Shown here: positions 38,053 to 47,100 of the stretch, piece by piece
How positions within the stretch are numbered: position 1 is the first letter of the stretch
How the letters are laid out: each line of letters starts with the position of its first letter
Origin: Salipaludibacillus daqingensis
GTDB taxonomy: Bacteria; Bacillota; Bacilli; Bacillales; Salisediminibacteriaceae
Length of the DNA: 64,000 bases
Direction: 5' to 3'
NCBI RefSeq assembly: GCF_029891575.1
Contig: NZ_JARZHF010000002.1
Span: forward strand, 124,001-188,000
Program-made: the position numbers and the translations under genes
The notes under the pieces: model-generated
Database searches by the model: none
Told to the model about the DNA's origin: nothing
Seen by the model: the letters and a program-made list of their open reading frames with translations, nothing else

Positions 38053-40097
38053 TGACCATTCACCACCCCAACGCTTTGCACTTCTATATGTGGTTCAAGT
38101 TCATTATAGGATAAAACTGGAACTTGAGGAATATATCTGTCAATTAAATGACGAATATACATTCGTACTGCTGGTGAGCAAAGGAAAATTGGCATTTGTC
38201 CTGTCTCTTGCATCTTTTCTACTTCTCCCATCATGGATTCAATGATCGATTGTGTTGTATTAGGGTCTAAATTAAGAAATGCTCCATGCTCCGTCTGTTG
38301 AATAGAATCAGCTACGATTTTCTCCACAGATCCACTGACGGTAATAACAAACAACGGTTCCCCGTCCACGGCATACTGTTTTGAAATTTGTCGTGAGAGT
38401 GCTTGACGAACGTATTCAGTAATTAAATCTGTATCTTTGGTCATTTGACCGTAATCAGCAAGCGTTTCAAATATAACAGGTAAATTTCTAATCGAAATTT
38501 TCTCGTTTAATAGATTACTAAGTACCTTTTGGATGTCTCCAGTAGACAATGGATTAGGTGTCACATCTTCCACTAATGTTGGGTACGTTTCATTTAAGTG
38601 ATCTATCAACTGTTTTGTTTCTTGTCTACCTATTAATTCATGAGCATGACGTTTGATTACTTCCGTAAGGTGTGTGGAAACAACAGATGGTGGATCCACA
38701 ACCGTGTAACCTGAAAGTTCTGCTTGTTCTTTTAGTTCCTCTGAAATCCAAAGGGCTGGTAAACCGAATGCCGGTTCTACTGTTTCTATTCCAATGATGC
38801 TTTCATCTTCTACACCCGGACTCATGGCCATGAAATGATCGAGAAGCAATTCTCCCTTTGCTACTTCATTACCTTTGATTTTTATCGAATACTCATTTGG
38901 TTGCAGTTGAATGTTGTCACGAATTCGAATAACTGGAACTACCATCCCCATCTCTATGGCCAACTGTCTTCTTATCATCACGACTCTATCGAGAAGGTCT
39001 CCACCCTGATTTGCATCAGCTAGTGGGATTAGACCGTAACCAAACTCAAATTCAATCGGGTCAACTTGTAATAGATTTACGACACTTTCAGGTGATTTAA
39101 TATCTTCTTCCTCGCTACCTGCTGCTTGCTCTTCTTGTTGTTCTTCCAAGTCGAGAACTTTTTGTTCATTTCTACCGATCACAAATCCACCGATACCTAG
39201 GACGACTGCAACAGACGTGGTAACAAAAGGATCAATTGGTGTGAAAATACCTAATGCAGCAATCGTTCCACCTGCTACATAAAGCATTTTAGGGTAAGCA
39301 AATAATTGTTTAGTAATGTCATGACCTAAGTTCCCCTCTGATGATGCACGGGTAACAACAATACCTGTTGCTGTTGCAATAAGAAGGGCTGGAATTTGAC
39401 TGACAAGCCCGTCCCCTACTGTTAATAGGGTGTATTTATTAGCAGCTTCAGCTACAGGTAGACCTTCTTGGAGCATACCAATAACTAAACCAAAAATAAT
39501 ATTAATAATAACGATAACAATACCGGCAATGGCATCCCCTTTAACGAACTTACTGGCACCATCCATCGACCCGTAAAAGTCCGCTTCTTGTTCAATTTTC
39601 TTTCTTCTTTCACGTGCTTCAATGTCAGAAATCATGCCGGCATTTAAATCAGCATCAATACTCATTTGCTTACCAGGCATCGCATCTAACGTAAAACGAG
39701 CTCCAACTTCCGATACACGTTCGGCACCTTTTGTGATAACGACAAACTGAATAACAACTAAAATAACAAACACAACAAAACCAACTAGTGCGTTTCCTCC
39801 AACAACAAATTGACCAAACGTTTCAATAACGTTACCTGCGTCCCCTTGGTTACCTAGAATCGCTCGAGTTGTCGAAACGTTTAAACCTAAACGAAATAAC
39901 GTAACGAGTAAGAGTAATGTTGGAAAAATGGAGAACTGTAAAGGTTCCCTCGTATTCATCGAGACTAAAATAATTAACAGCGCAAATGATATATTGATAA
40001 TAATCAAAAAGTCTATCATCCCTGTTGGTAACGGGATAATTAACATAATGACGATTAAGATGACTGTTAATAATATGCTAAAATCTTTTAATGGCAT
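38049..40097 (-). CDS. flhA: Flagellar type III export gate protein FlhA
   Basis: A 682-residue export-gate protein. About eight N-terminal transmembrane helices (residues 5-310) contain the FHIPEP-type signature in TLFRLGLNVSTTRAIL and the LDAMPGKQMSIDADLNAG loop. The C-terminal cytoplasmic domain (about 345-682) forms the nonameric ring that docks chaperone-substrate complexes. A short acidic insert (EEQQEEQAAGSEEED) lies at the linker. ATG 40097 with AGGAGAG. Confidence 0.96.
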   Translation of the reverse strand: MPLKDFSILLTVILIVIMLIIPLPTGMIDFLIIINISFALLIILVSMNTREPLQFSIFPTLLLLVTLFRLGLNVSTTRAILGNQGDAGNVIETFGQFVVGGNALVGFVVFVILVVIQFVVITKGAERVSEVGARFTLDAMPGKQMSIDADLNAGMISDIEARERRKKIEQEADFYGSMDGASKFVKGDAIAGIVIVIINIIFGLVIGMLQEGLPVAEAANKYTLLTVGDGLVSQIPALLIATATGIVVTRASSEGNLGHDITKQLFAYPKMLYVAGGTIAALGIFTPIDPFVTTSVAVVLGIGGFVIGRNEQKVLDLEEQQEEQAAGSEEEDIKSPESVVNLLQVDPIEFEFGYGLIPLADANQGGDLLDRVVMIRRQLAIEMGMVVPVIRIRDNIQLQPNEYSIKIKGNEVAKGELLLDHFMAMSPGVEDESIIGIETVEPAFGLPALWISEELKEQAELSGYTVVDPPSVVSTHLTEVIKRHAHELIGRQETKQLIDHLNETYPTLVEDVTPNPLSTGDIQKVLSNLLNEKISIRNLPVIFETLADYGQMTKDTDLITEYVRQALSRQISKQYAVDGEPLFVITVSGSVEKIVADSIQQTEHGAFLNLDPNTTQSIIESMMGEVEKMQETGQMPIFLCSPAVRMYIRHLIDRYIPQVPVLSYNELEPHIEVQSVGVVNGQ

Positions 40098-40139
40098 TTG
40101 CGCTTCTCTCCTTTTACTAGTAAGACAGCTCGAAACAAA

Positions 40140-41219
40140 TTATATTTTCCTTTGAATCCGATATACATAAGCTAAAACTTCCGCTACAGCCTTAAATAAA
40201 TCTTCTGGCACTTGATCTCCAATTTCTGCCTGAGCATATAAGGCTCTAGCCAAAGGACGATTTTCCACCGTCATTACTTCGTTATTTTTGGCCACGTTAA
40301 TCACTTTCAAAGCGATAAAGTCTACCCCTTTGGCGATAATGACAGGAGCATCCATGTTTGAATCATCATACTTTAAAGCAATAGCATAGTGTGTTGGATT
40401 TGTGATGACCACATCTGCTTTTGGTACTTCTTGCATCATTCGACTCATTGCCATTTGCCGCTGCTTTTCTTTAATTTTTGATTTAATTAGAGGGTCACCC
40501 TCTGTTTTTTTGTATTCATCTTTAACATCTTGCTTTGACATTTTAATGTTTTTTTCGTGATCGTATTTTTGATACATATAATCTAATATAGATAAAAATA
40601 CGAGGAGTAAAGCAACAGCTAATCCCATGAGAACGATCAAGTTACCTATCAACCCCATCCCATCTTCTATTGAGAATAAACCTAGTTTTAATAGATCCTC
40701 CATGAAAAACCACATAACCCCACCGGTAACCAAACCAACTAAAAGTATTTTCAACATTGATTTAAGAAACTCAACCAGTGCTCTTATGGAGAATATCCGC
40801 TTAAAACCTTTGATAGGATCGATTTTACTTAGTTTGATTTTTATCGCTTCAGGTGCAAATAGAAAACCAACTTGTAAATAATTACTGAAAAAAGCAGCTA
40901 ATATTGTCACAAGCATCATCGGTGCAACTGTAATAGCTAATTGATACACAAATTCAACGAGTAGGGAATGAACATTTTCATCGGATAAGTTTAATAATAA
41001 ATAATCCGTAAACGTGAATTGTGCCATGGTGAACATTTGCTCGACCATATAAGAACCAATAAACATAAAAAACAAAAATACAAACAAAAGGATAAAAGCT
41101 GTGTTTACGTCAGAACTTTTGGCTACTTGTCCTTTATCTCTTGATTCTTTACGTTTTTTTGGCGTTGCTTTTTCCGTTTTTTCTTGAGCGAAATATTGTA
41201 GATCAAGGGATAAATACAT
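40140..41219 (-). CDS. flhB: Flagellar export switch protein FlhB
   Basis: A 359-residue export protein with four transmembrane helices (about 30-215) and a cytoplasmic domain that self-cleaves at NPTH (in VVITNPTHYAIALKYD), switching export from rod/hook to filament substrates. The N terminus LQYFAQEKTEKATPKKRKESRDKGQVAKSSD is diagnostic. ATG 41219, three bases after the fliR stop. A 43-nt gap separates it from flhA. Confidence 0.96.
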   Translation of the reverse strand: MYLSLDLQYFAQEKTEKATPKKRKESRDKGQVAKSSDVNTAFILLFVFLFFMFIGSYMVEQMFTMAQFTFTDYLLLNLSDENVHSLLVEFVYQLAITVAPMMLVTILAAFFSNYLQVGFLFAPEAIKIKLSKIDPIKGFKRIFSIRALVEFLKSMLKILLVGLVTGGVMWFFMEDLLKLGLFSIEDGMGLIGNLIVLMGLAVALLLVFLSILDYMYQKYDHEKNIKMSKQDVKDEYKKTEGDPLIKSKIKEKQRQMAMSRMMQEVPKADVVITNPTHYAIALKYDDSNMDAPVIIAKGVDFIALKVINVAKNNEVMTVENRPLARALYAQAEIGDQVPEDLFKAVAEVLAYVYRIQRKI

Positions 41220-41222
41220 CCT

Positions 41223-41999
41223 TTACACCCTTCCATATAACTCCATTAACGTCCGCATCGTTAACGTCATCGTTTCAACGAGATGCTCGACTAAAATAAA
41301 AAATGGTGCCATTGTTAAAAACAACATAATAAAACCTAAAAATATCTTTAATGGCAAACCAACGACAAAAACATTGACTTGCGGAACAGTTCTAGCAACC
41401 ATACCTAATGCTACATCTACTAGAAATATGGAACCAACGATCGGCATCGACATTTGAAACGCAATGATAAACATCGTATTAAAACTCGAAATGACATGCT
41501 CAATGACGAGTATGTCCCCAAATGGTAAAAAAAGCTGATCTATCGGTACAAACTGATAGCTATAAAAAACACCGTCAATTAAAAGATGATGAGCATCGGT
41601 TGCTAAAATAAATAATAGAGAGAACGTATATAAATAACTCCCTATCAAAGGCGATTGGGCCCCTGTTTGTGGATCAATGACGTTCGCTATCATAAACCCT
41701 AGTTTTAAATCTATCAGACCACCCGCTACTTGAATCGCGTACAAGAGAATCGTCGCAATGAGACCAACTGATAATCCAACAAGGGCTTCCTTAATTATCA
41801 ATAGAAAAAATTCATAATTAATTTCAAATACAGGCCAGTCCTCTGTGAAAAAGATGATCCATGACATAAATACCGCAATTCCTATTTTCATTTGAGAAGG
41901 AATATTTTGATAAGAAAAGAACGGCATCGTTAACAAAAAGGAACTGATTCGAACAAGAATAAGCAAATAAGCAGGAAACCATTCAAAAATCTCTAGCAT
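41223..41999 (-). CDS. fliR: Flagellar export apparatus protein FliR
   Basis: A 258-residue polytopic membrane protein of the export gate. About six hydrophobic helices are visible, with the family GLIATILLYAIQVAGGLIDLKLGFMIANVIDPQ region and a C-terminal MFLTMAPFFILVEHL segment. ATG 41999, four nt after fliQ. It assembles with FliP and FliQ into the helical export channel. Confidence 0.95.
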   Translation of the reverse strand: MLEIFEWFPAYLLILVRISSFLLTMPFFSYQNIPSQMKIGIAVFMSWIIFFTEDWPVFEINYEFFLLIIKEALVGLSVGLIATILLYAIQVAGGLIDLKLGFMIANVIDPQTGAQSPLIGSYLYTFSLLFILATDAHHLLIDGVFYSYQFVPIDQLFLPFGDILVIEHVISSFNTMFIIAFQMSMPIVGSIFLVDVALGMVARTVPQVNVFVVGLPLKIFLGFIMLFLTMAPFFILVEHLVETMTLTMRTLMELYGRV

Positions 42000-42003
42000 A
42001 CTA

Positions 42004-42273
42004 TCAACCTACAAAGTTGTGTAAATTACTAAATATTTCTTCGGCAAGCGTGATCACTTGGGTTAGCATCCACGGACCAAAAATAACAAGAGCTACTAAC
42101 ACTCCGGCAATCTTTGGAATAAACGCTAACGTTTGTTCTTGAATTTGTGTCGTTGCCTGAAATATACTTACCGATAACCCTATTCCTAAAGCGGTAATAA
42201 GCAATGGCCCTGCAACCAATAATACTGTAAATACCCCTTGCTCCGCCCACGATATAACCATTTCAGGACTCAT
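42004..42273 (-). CDS. fliQ: Flagellar export apparatus protein FliQ
   Basis: An 89-residue protein with two transmembrane helices (about 14-37 and 52-75) separated by the conserved QATTQIQEQTLAFIPKI loop, which is the FliQ signature. ATG 42273 with an AGGAG site, 12 nt after fliP. Four copies line the export gate with FliP and FliR. Confidence 0.96.
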   Translation of the reverse strand: MSPEMVISWAEQGVFTVLLVAGPLLITALGIGLSVSIFQATTQIQEQTLAFIPKIAGVLVALVIFGPWMLTQVITLAEEIFSNLHNFVG

Positions 42274-42285
42274 AAGGATCCTCCT

Positions 42286-42963
42286 CTAAAAACTAAATAA
42301 TAATGAACGAACAACGAGATGCCATCCATCTACCATGACAAAAAGCAACACTTTAAAAGGCAGTGCGATCATCACAGGAGGCAACATCATCATCCCCATG
42401 GACATTAATACACTGGCTACAACCATATCGATAACTAGAAACGGAACAAAAATCATAAATCCTATCTGAAAAGCAGTTTTTAGTTCACTTATAGCAAAGG
42501 CTGGAACTAACGACGTTAACGGTATATCATCTAACGTCTCGGGTCTTTCTTGACCGGCATACCCCATAAAGAGGGCTAAATCTTTTTCCCTTGTATGTTC
42601 AGCCATAAATTCCTTCATTGGTGAAGCAGCTGAATCGAATGCTTCTTCTTGTGTAATTTCCCCATCAAATAAAGGTTGAAGTGCATTTTCATTCACTTCA
42701 GAAAAAACTGGCGCCATAATAAAGAATGTTAAAAATAAGGCTAGGCCTATTAACACTTGATTCGGCGGCATCTGCTGCGTTGCTAGTCCTGATCTCACAA
42801 AAGATAAAACGATGATGATTCTAGTAAAACTCGTCATAAGTATTAAAATTGCAGGTGCTAGTGAAAGGACCGTCAACAAGATTAATAACTGAATGGTTGC
42901 TGTTAAATTCTCAGGACTTTCACTAAAGATATCTAAGGCTGGAATTTCAATCATTGCAATCAT
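42286..42963 (-). CDS. fliP: Flagellar export apparatus protein FliP
   Basis: A 225-residue export-gate protein with four membrane helices. Signature segments are SFTRIIIVLSFVRSGLATQQMPPNQVLIGLALFLTFFIM and IGFMIFVPFLVIDMVVASVLMSMGMMMLPP. The N-terminal EIPALDIFSESPEN precedes the first helix, without a long cleavable signal. ATG 42963 overlaps the fliO stop by one base (TAATG). Confidence 0.96.
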   Translation of the reverse strand: MIAMIEIPALDIFSESPENLTATIQLLILLTVLSLAPAILILMTSFTRIIIVLSFVRSGLATQQMPPNQVLIGLALFLTFFIMAPVFSEVNENALQPLFDGEITQEEAFDSAASPMKEFMAEHTREKDLALFMGYAGQERPETLDDIPLTSLVPAFAISELKTAFQIGFMIFVPFLVIDMVVASVLMSMGMMMLPPVMIALPFKVLLFVMVDGWHLVVRSLLFSF

Positions 42964-43682
42964 TAATCTTTCTCCTCTAATGCAGAATGGATCTTATTCT
43001 GAGATTTCTTTACATCTTTCATTTCATTATCAAGTAAACTTCGAAACGCAAGCTCATTTGAGTTACTATTTTTATCCGATTTTTTCTTTTGCAACCATCC
43101 GGTTACCTTTGAAATCGGTTGATCAAAGAAGTCTTCTTGTTGAGTGGATTCTATCATTTCTTCAATTTCATTTGGATCTTCAATCTCTTTTAACAGTTGT
43201 ACACTATCTCCCACCCCAACAACTAATACACGTTTCCCAACGCGGATAACTTGAACTGACTTATTTGAACCAACACCTGCCCCACCGATATTTTGCACCG
43301 TTGAATGGCTATTGAAGTTCTGAGCTCGTTTGTTGATAAATTTCAATAAGAAATAAATAACAAACAATACAGCCCCTAACCCTAAAAACATTTGAAAAAT
43401 AAGAAACAATAAGTTTTGATTTTGCGCTGGTCCTAATTCCGAATCATCATCTTCTTCTTGATTCTTATTTTCCTCTGTATCTTCCGTTGGGTTGTAGTCT
43501 TCCTCTGCTTCGTTTGTATCTTGTAATGGAACATCATTATCTTCATCAGAATCATTCTCAACCGAATCAAGAATTTGATTTACATTACGGTTTCCCTCTC
43601 CAAAATCGTTGGCGTATGCTTCATTGGAAACGAATACCGACAGAAAAAGGAGAATAATGAATAATCGTCTTATATCTATCAA
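42963..43682 (-). CDS. fliO: Flagellar protein FliO/FliZ, FliP-assembly factor
   Basis: A 239-residue protein with a signal-peptide-like N terminus (IRRLFIILLFLSVFVSNEAYA), a long acidic extracytoplasmic segment (about 30-85), one transmembrane helix (about 88-110, LLFLIFQMFLGLGAVLFVIY) and a FliO domain (about 110-175) with KSVQVIRVGKRVLVVGVGDSVQLL. It helps FliP oligomerise. The GTG at 43691 lies in the AGAGGAG ribosome site, so TTG 43682 is the likelier start. It follows cheY by about 20 nt. Confidence 0.87.
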   Translation of the reverse strand: MIDIRRLFIILLFLSVFVSNEAYANDFGEGNRNVNQILDSVENDSDEDNDVPLQDTNEAEEDYNPTEDTEENKNQEEDDDSELGPAQNQNLLFLIFQMFLGLGAVLFVIYFLLKFINKRAQNFNSHSTVQNIGGAGVGSNKSVQVIRVGKRVLVVGVGDSVQLLKEIEDPNEIEEMIESTQQEDFFDQPISKVTGWLQKKKSDKNSNSNELAFRSLLDNEMKDVKKSQNKIHSALEEKD

Positions 43683-43704
43683 TCTTGTCACTCCTCTGGA
43701 GCCA

Positions 43705-44064
43705 TTAGCCTAAAGTTTTATTAATTGCTTCTAACACTCTCTCAGCTTGGAAAGGTTTCACAATAAAGTCTTTTGCTCCGGCTTGAATCGCATCGATAAC
43801 CATCGCTTGCTGCCCCATAGCAGAACACATGATGACTTTAGCATTTGGATCGTGTTTCTTAATTTCTTTTAATGACGTTATTCCGTCCATCTCTGGCATC
43901 GTAATATCCATCGTTACGAGATCAGGTGAATGTTCTTTGTATAAGTCCACTGCTTGAGAACCATCCCCTGCTTCTGCAATCACTTCAAAATCATTTTTAA
44001 CTAAAATATCCTTTATCATCATTCTCATAAATGCTGCATCATCTACTATAAGTACCTTTGTCAT
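43705..44064 (-). CDS. cheY: Chemotaxis response regulator CheY
   Basis: A 119-residue single receiver domain. D8 and D9 bind Mg, D53 (TMDITMPEMDG) is phosphorylated by CheA, and the conserved lysine is in KDFIVKPF. In Bacillus CheY-P binds FliM and favours counterclockwise rotation. ATG 44064 with AAGGGGG; 34 nt after fliY, which dephosphorylates it. Confidence 0.97.
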   Translation of the reverse strand: MTKVLIVDDAAFMRMMIKDILVKNDFEVIAEAGDGSQAVDLYKEHSPDLVTMDITMPEMDGITSLKEIKKHDPNAKVIMCSAMGQQAMVIDAIQAGAKDFIVKPFQAERVLEAINKTLG

Positions 44065-44098
44065 TACTCATATCCCCCTTGAATTCATCACTATTCGT

Positions 44099-45331
44099 TT
44101 AACGTAAATTATGAAGTCGTTCTTTCTGACTAACGATGTCTGTCACACGGACACCAAAGTTTTCATCGATGACAACCACTTCTCCTTTAGCAATAAGGCG
44201 GTGGTTAACCAAAATATCTACTGGCTCTCCGGCCAATTTATCTAGTTCTACAATAGAACCAGGTGCTAATTCTAAAATTTCTTTAATCGATCGTTTCGTT
44301 CTTCCTAATTCCACCGTCACTTCTAATGGAATATCCATTAACATGTCCAAGTTTTTCGCTTCGTTACCGCTCAATGACGGTGCTTCAAAATTAGAAAATG
44401 CCGCTGGTTGAACATTTGCAGAACGCTCTGCATACCTCGGTCCCGAGGACAAATGTTGTGGTTCTGACCTAGCTTCTTCACGAAACGGTCCTTGGGTATC
44501 TTGCCTATAAGGTTGAGCAGGTTCACTATAGGCTTGAGCTGGCGGTGGTGTTTTTTCAATTGTTTCCTCTAGCGTCGCTGCTGACTCTGAATGACTTTGA
44601 ACTGATTGATCTTGGTCTGCATGTTCTTCTGATTTTTCAGGATTCATTAATTGCTCTACCATGTCTTTTGCAAATGACACTGTAACTAATTGCATGATTC
44701 TTGAATCAATTAAGTCGCCAATTTTTAAATCAAACGAAATTTTTACTAAAACGTCTTCTTCAGGTAGCTTCACTCGGTTTGGATTATCTGGTAGATCCAA
44801 AAGATCTATTCCTGGCGGTGAAATATCCACTTTTTTATTGAAAATTGTTGACATAGAAGTGGAAGCAGAACCCATCATTTGATTCATTGCTTCTTGAACA
44901 GCACTTATTTCCATTTCCCCTAAATTTTCTGACGCATTTTTCCCATCGTTGCCTAACATGAGATCAGCAATAATTGCTGCATCTTTTGTTTTAATAACGA
45001 GTAGATTTAACCCTTGAAATCCAGCCGTATATTCTACCGAAATCGCAACATGTGGTTTTGGAAATTCTTTATCTAATTCTTCCTTACTAACGATAGATAC
45101 TTTTGGGGTTGTAATATCCACCTTTTGATTTAACAATGTTGATAATGCAGTAGCAGAACTACCAAACGAAATATTCCCAATTTCACCAAGTGCATCTTGT
45201 TCAATACCGGAAAGATAGTTTTCTATTTGTAAACCGCCTTCACTCGTATCATTTTCTTCGGAATCATCCCCTTGATCCATTCCATTTAATAAAGCATTAA
45301 TTTCATCTTGTGAGAGCATATCATCGTTCAT
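44099..45331 (-). CDS. fliY: Flagellar switch protein and CheY-P phosphatase FliY
   Basis: A 410-residue FliN-type switch protein of the Bacillus FliY class. An N-terminal CheY-P-binding segment (LSQDEINALLNGMD) is followed by a CheC-like domain with two phosphatase motifs (EIGNISFGSSATALSTLLN and EAMNQMMGSASTSMSTIFN), a proline-, glutamine- and acid-rich linker (about 230-325) longer than in B. subtilis, and a C-terminal SpoA/FliN domain (MDIPLEVTVELGRTKRSIKEIL). ATG 45331 is 11 nt inside the fliM end. Confidence 0.95.
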   Translation of the reverse strand: MNDDMLSQDEINALLNGMDQGDDSEENDTSEGGLQIENYLSGIEQDALGEIGNISFGSSATALSTLLNQKVDITTPKVSIVSKEELDKEFPKPHVAISVEYTAGFQGLNLLVIKTKDAAIIADLMLGNDGKNASENLGEMEISAVQEAMNQMMGSASTSMSTIFNKKVDISPPGIDLLDLPDNPNRVKLPEEDVLVKISFDLKIGDLIDSRIMQLVTVSFAKDMVEQLMNPEKSEEHADQDQSVQSHSESAATLEETIEKTPPPAQAYSEPAQPYRQDTQGPFREEARSEPQHLSSGPRYAERSANVQPAAFSNFEAPSLSGNEAKNLDMLMDIPLEVTVELGRTKRSIKEILELAPGSIVELDKLAGEPVDILVNHRLIAKGEVVVIDENFGVRVTDIVSQKERLHNLR

Positions 45332-46319
45332 CCATCTTCCCCTCCTCTTCTATAATATCCGTAATTTGAGCTGCTACATTGTTCTTCATTTTACCTGGTT
45401 GAACTTTGTATTTTGGTTCATCACCAATCCGAAGCAAGAGCGACTCTTCAATTAACTGATCTAATTCAATGATATCGTCATTACCTAAATTCAAAAGTTC
45501 CTCAATCGTAATGACTGACTTGCCTAACTCCACCGTTAACTCGAGTGGGGCTTTTTTAATATTACTTTCTAGTGAATGAAGCTCACCAGGTTGAAGGTCT
45601 TTCTTTTTTGCTTGCATCCACAAATGAACGGATAACTTAGGTAAGATTGACTCGATCACCACATGTGGTAAACAAATATTAATCATTCCGGATGTTTCAC
45701 CAATCATCGTTGAAAATGAAATGACTACAACCGTTTCATTTGGAGATACTAGTTGAAGAAATTGCGGGTTTACTTCCATGTCATCCATGACAGGATCTAA
45801 TTCTTCCACCGATAACCAAGCTTCTCGAAATGTTTCTAATGTTCGTTGAAATAGTTGAGACATGATTTTTGTTTCAATTTCTGTTAAATTTTCAACTTTA
45901 TTATACGCTTCACCTTGACCACCTAACATCCGATCGAGCATGGCATAGGCAATATTAGGATTCACTTCCATGACAAACCTACCGTCTAAAGGATAAGGTT
46001 CGAATACATTTAAGATGGTCATTTTCGGCACAGACCGAATAAATTCATCATAAGGTAATTGATCCACTGAGGCCACGCTGATTTGAACAAACGTGCGCAG
46101 TTGAGCCGAGAGTTGTGTCGTTAATAAACGTGCGAAATTCTCATGAATCCTCGTTAAACTTCGAACTTGATCTTTAGAAAAACGAAGCGCTCGTTTGAAA
46201 TCATAAGATCGAACTTTTTTCTCTGTCTCTTCTTTTTTTAGCTCTTCTGCGTCCATCTCTCCAGTAGAAATTGCCGACAAGAGCGCATCAATTTCACCTT
46301 GTGACAGAACATCTGCCAT
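45321..46319 (-). CDS. fliM: Flagellar motor switch protein FliM
   Basis: A 332-residue C-ring protein. The N-terminal CheY-binding motif LSQGEIDALLSAIS, the middle CheC-fold domain (about 45-225, with ARLLTTQLSAQLRT and GGQGEAYNKVENLTEIE), and the C-terminal SpoA domain (LTVELGKSVITIEELLNLGNDDIIELD) are all present. ATG 46319 with an AGGTGAG site. It overlaps fliY by 11 nt. Confidence 0.96.
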   Translation of the reverse strand: MADVLSQGEIDALLSAISTGEMDAEELKKEETEKKVRSYDFKRALRFSKDQVRSLTRIHENFARLLTTQLSAQLRTFVQISVASVDQLPYDEFIRSVPKMTILNVFEPYPLDGRFVMEVNPNIAYAMLDRMLGGQGEAYNKVENLTEIETKIMSQLFQRTLETFREAWLSVEELDPVMDDMEVNPQFLQLVSPNETVVVISFSTMIGETSGMINICLPHVVIESILPKLSVHLWMQAKKKDLQPGELHSLESNIKKAPLELTVELGKSVITIEELLNLGNDDIIELDQLIEESLLLRIGDEPKYKVQPGKMKNNVAAQITDIIEEEGKMDER

Positions 46320-46350
46320 CTAACCTCACCTCTCTTTCTATGTAACATTA

Positions 46351-46782
46351 TTATTGAATGACCCTCTGGTTCATATAAACTTGCACAACTTGCCCTTCTT
46401 GCATAATCTGATTCACTTCGCTTCTTATACGACCTTCAAGCTCTTTTATCCCTTCAGACCCTTGAAAATCTGCGTCTCGCATATCCGAAAGTTGTTGAAT
46501 GATTATATTTTCTATTTGGAAATTTCGCTTTTCTAGTTCTTGTTTCGCACCTTCATTTTCTAATTGGAATACAAATTGAGAACGGATAATATGATTGGAC
46601 AATAAATTCGTCGTAATTTCTTCCGTCTCTACTGAGCGTTCTAAAACTTGATCGATTGTTGGTTCCCCTTCTGCTTCCGCTTCTTGAAATACTTGTGTAT
46701 ATAACACCAAAGCTATTACTCCAATGAGCGTTAAAGCAACGAGAATAATCAGCATAATGTTGATTAGTCGATTTTGAAACAC
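46351..46782 (-). CDS. fliL: Flagellar basal-body-associated protein FliL
   Basis: A 143-residue single-pass protein: one N-terminal transmembrane helix (residues 7-30) and an extracytoplasmic domain related to stomatin/SPFH-type FliL (EEITTNLLSNHIIRSQFVFQLE, IIIQQLSDMRDADFQG). It stabilises the stator-rotor region. The start is GTG, 2 nt after the swrD stop, with the ribosome site inside swrD. Confidence 0.92.
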   Translation of the reverse strand: MFQNRLINIMLIILVALTLIGVIALVLYTQVFQEAEAEGEPTIDQVLERSVETEEITTNLLSNHIIRSQFVFQLENEGAKQELEKRNFQIENIIIQQLSDMRDADFQGSEGIKELEGRIRSEVNQIMQEGQVVQVYMNQRVIQ

Positions 46783-46784
46783 GG

Positions 46785-47006
46785 TTATCCCTCCTCTTGT
46801 TCAAATTGTTTCGAAATAAGAGGAGTTAACCCAATGCGCTTGTAAAAATGCTCAATCTTATCAGTTAGTTCTTGTTCCGTTTCCTTCACAACGATCATCT
46901 TGCCATTTGTTAACGTGACCGTCGTATCAGGAAATGATTGAATTTGCTCTATATATATTGCATTCAATGTAAACGTTTGGTTATTCAAGCGAGTTAATGT
47001 CACCAT
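46785..47006 (-). CDS. swrD: SwrD/FlbD family swarming motility protein
   Basis: A 73-residue protein of the FlbD family (YlzI in B. subtilis, renamed SwrD), which increases flagellar torque for swarming. Signature: VTLTRLNNQTFTLNAIYIEQIQSFPDTTVTLTNGKMIVVKET. No signal or helix. ATG 47006 has only a weak ribosome site. A strong hairpin lies between it and flgE. Confidence 0.9.
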   Translation of the reverse strand: MVTLTRLNNQTFTLNAIYIEQIQSFPDTTVTLTNGKMIVVKETEQELTDKIEHFYKRIGLTPLISKQFEQEEG

Positions 47007-47066
47007 TTTTTGCGAGCACCACTTTTATAAGCGTGACTCTTCCTCCTCCGTATCTAAAATGGGTCT

Positions 47067-47092
47067 GGCTTAGCGTTATTCAACGCTAAGCC
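47067..47092 (-). repeat. Perfect hairpin between flgE and swrD
   Basis: Arms GGCTTAGCGTT (47067-47077) and AACGCTAAGCC (47082-47092) are perfectly complementary, 11 bp with a 4-nt loop, directly after the flgE stop. On the minus strand it is followed by AGACCC and then ATTTTAG, so it lacks a proper U tail. It probably protects or processes the upstream hook mRNA or weakly attenuates. Confidence 0.8.
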
Positions 47093-47100
47093 AAGCCAGT

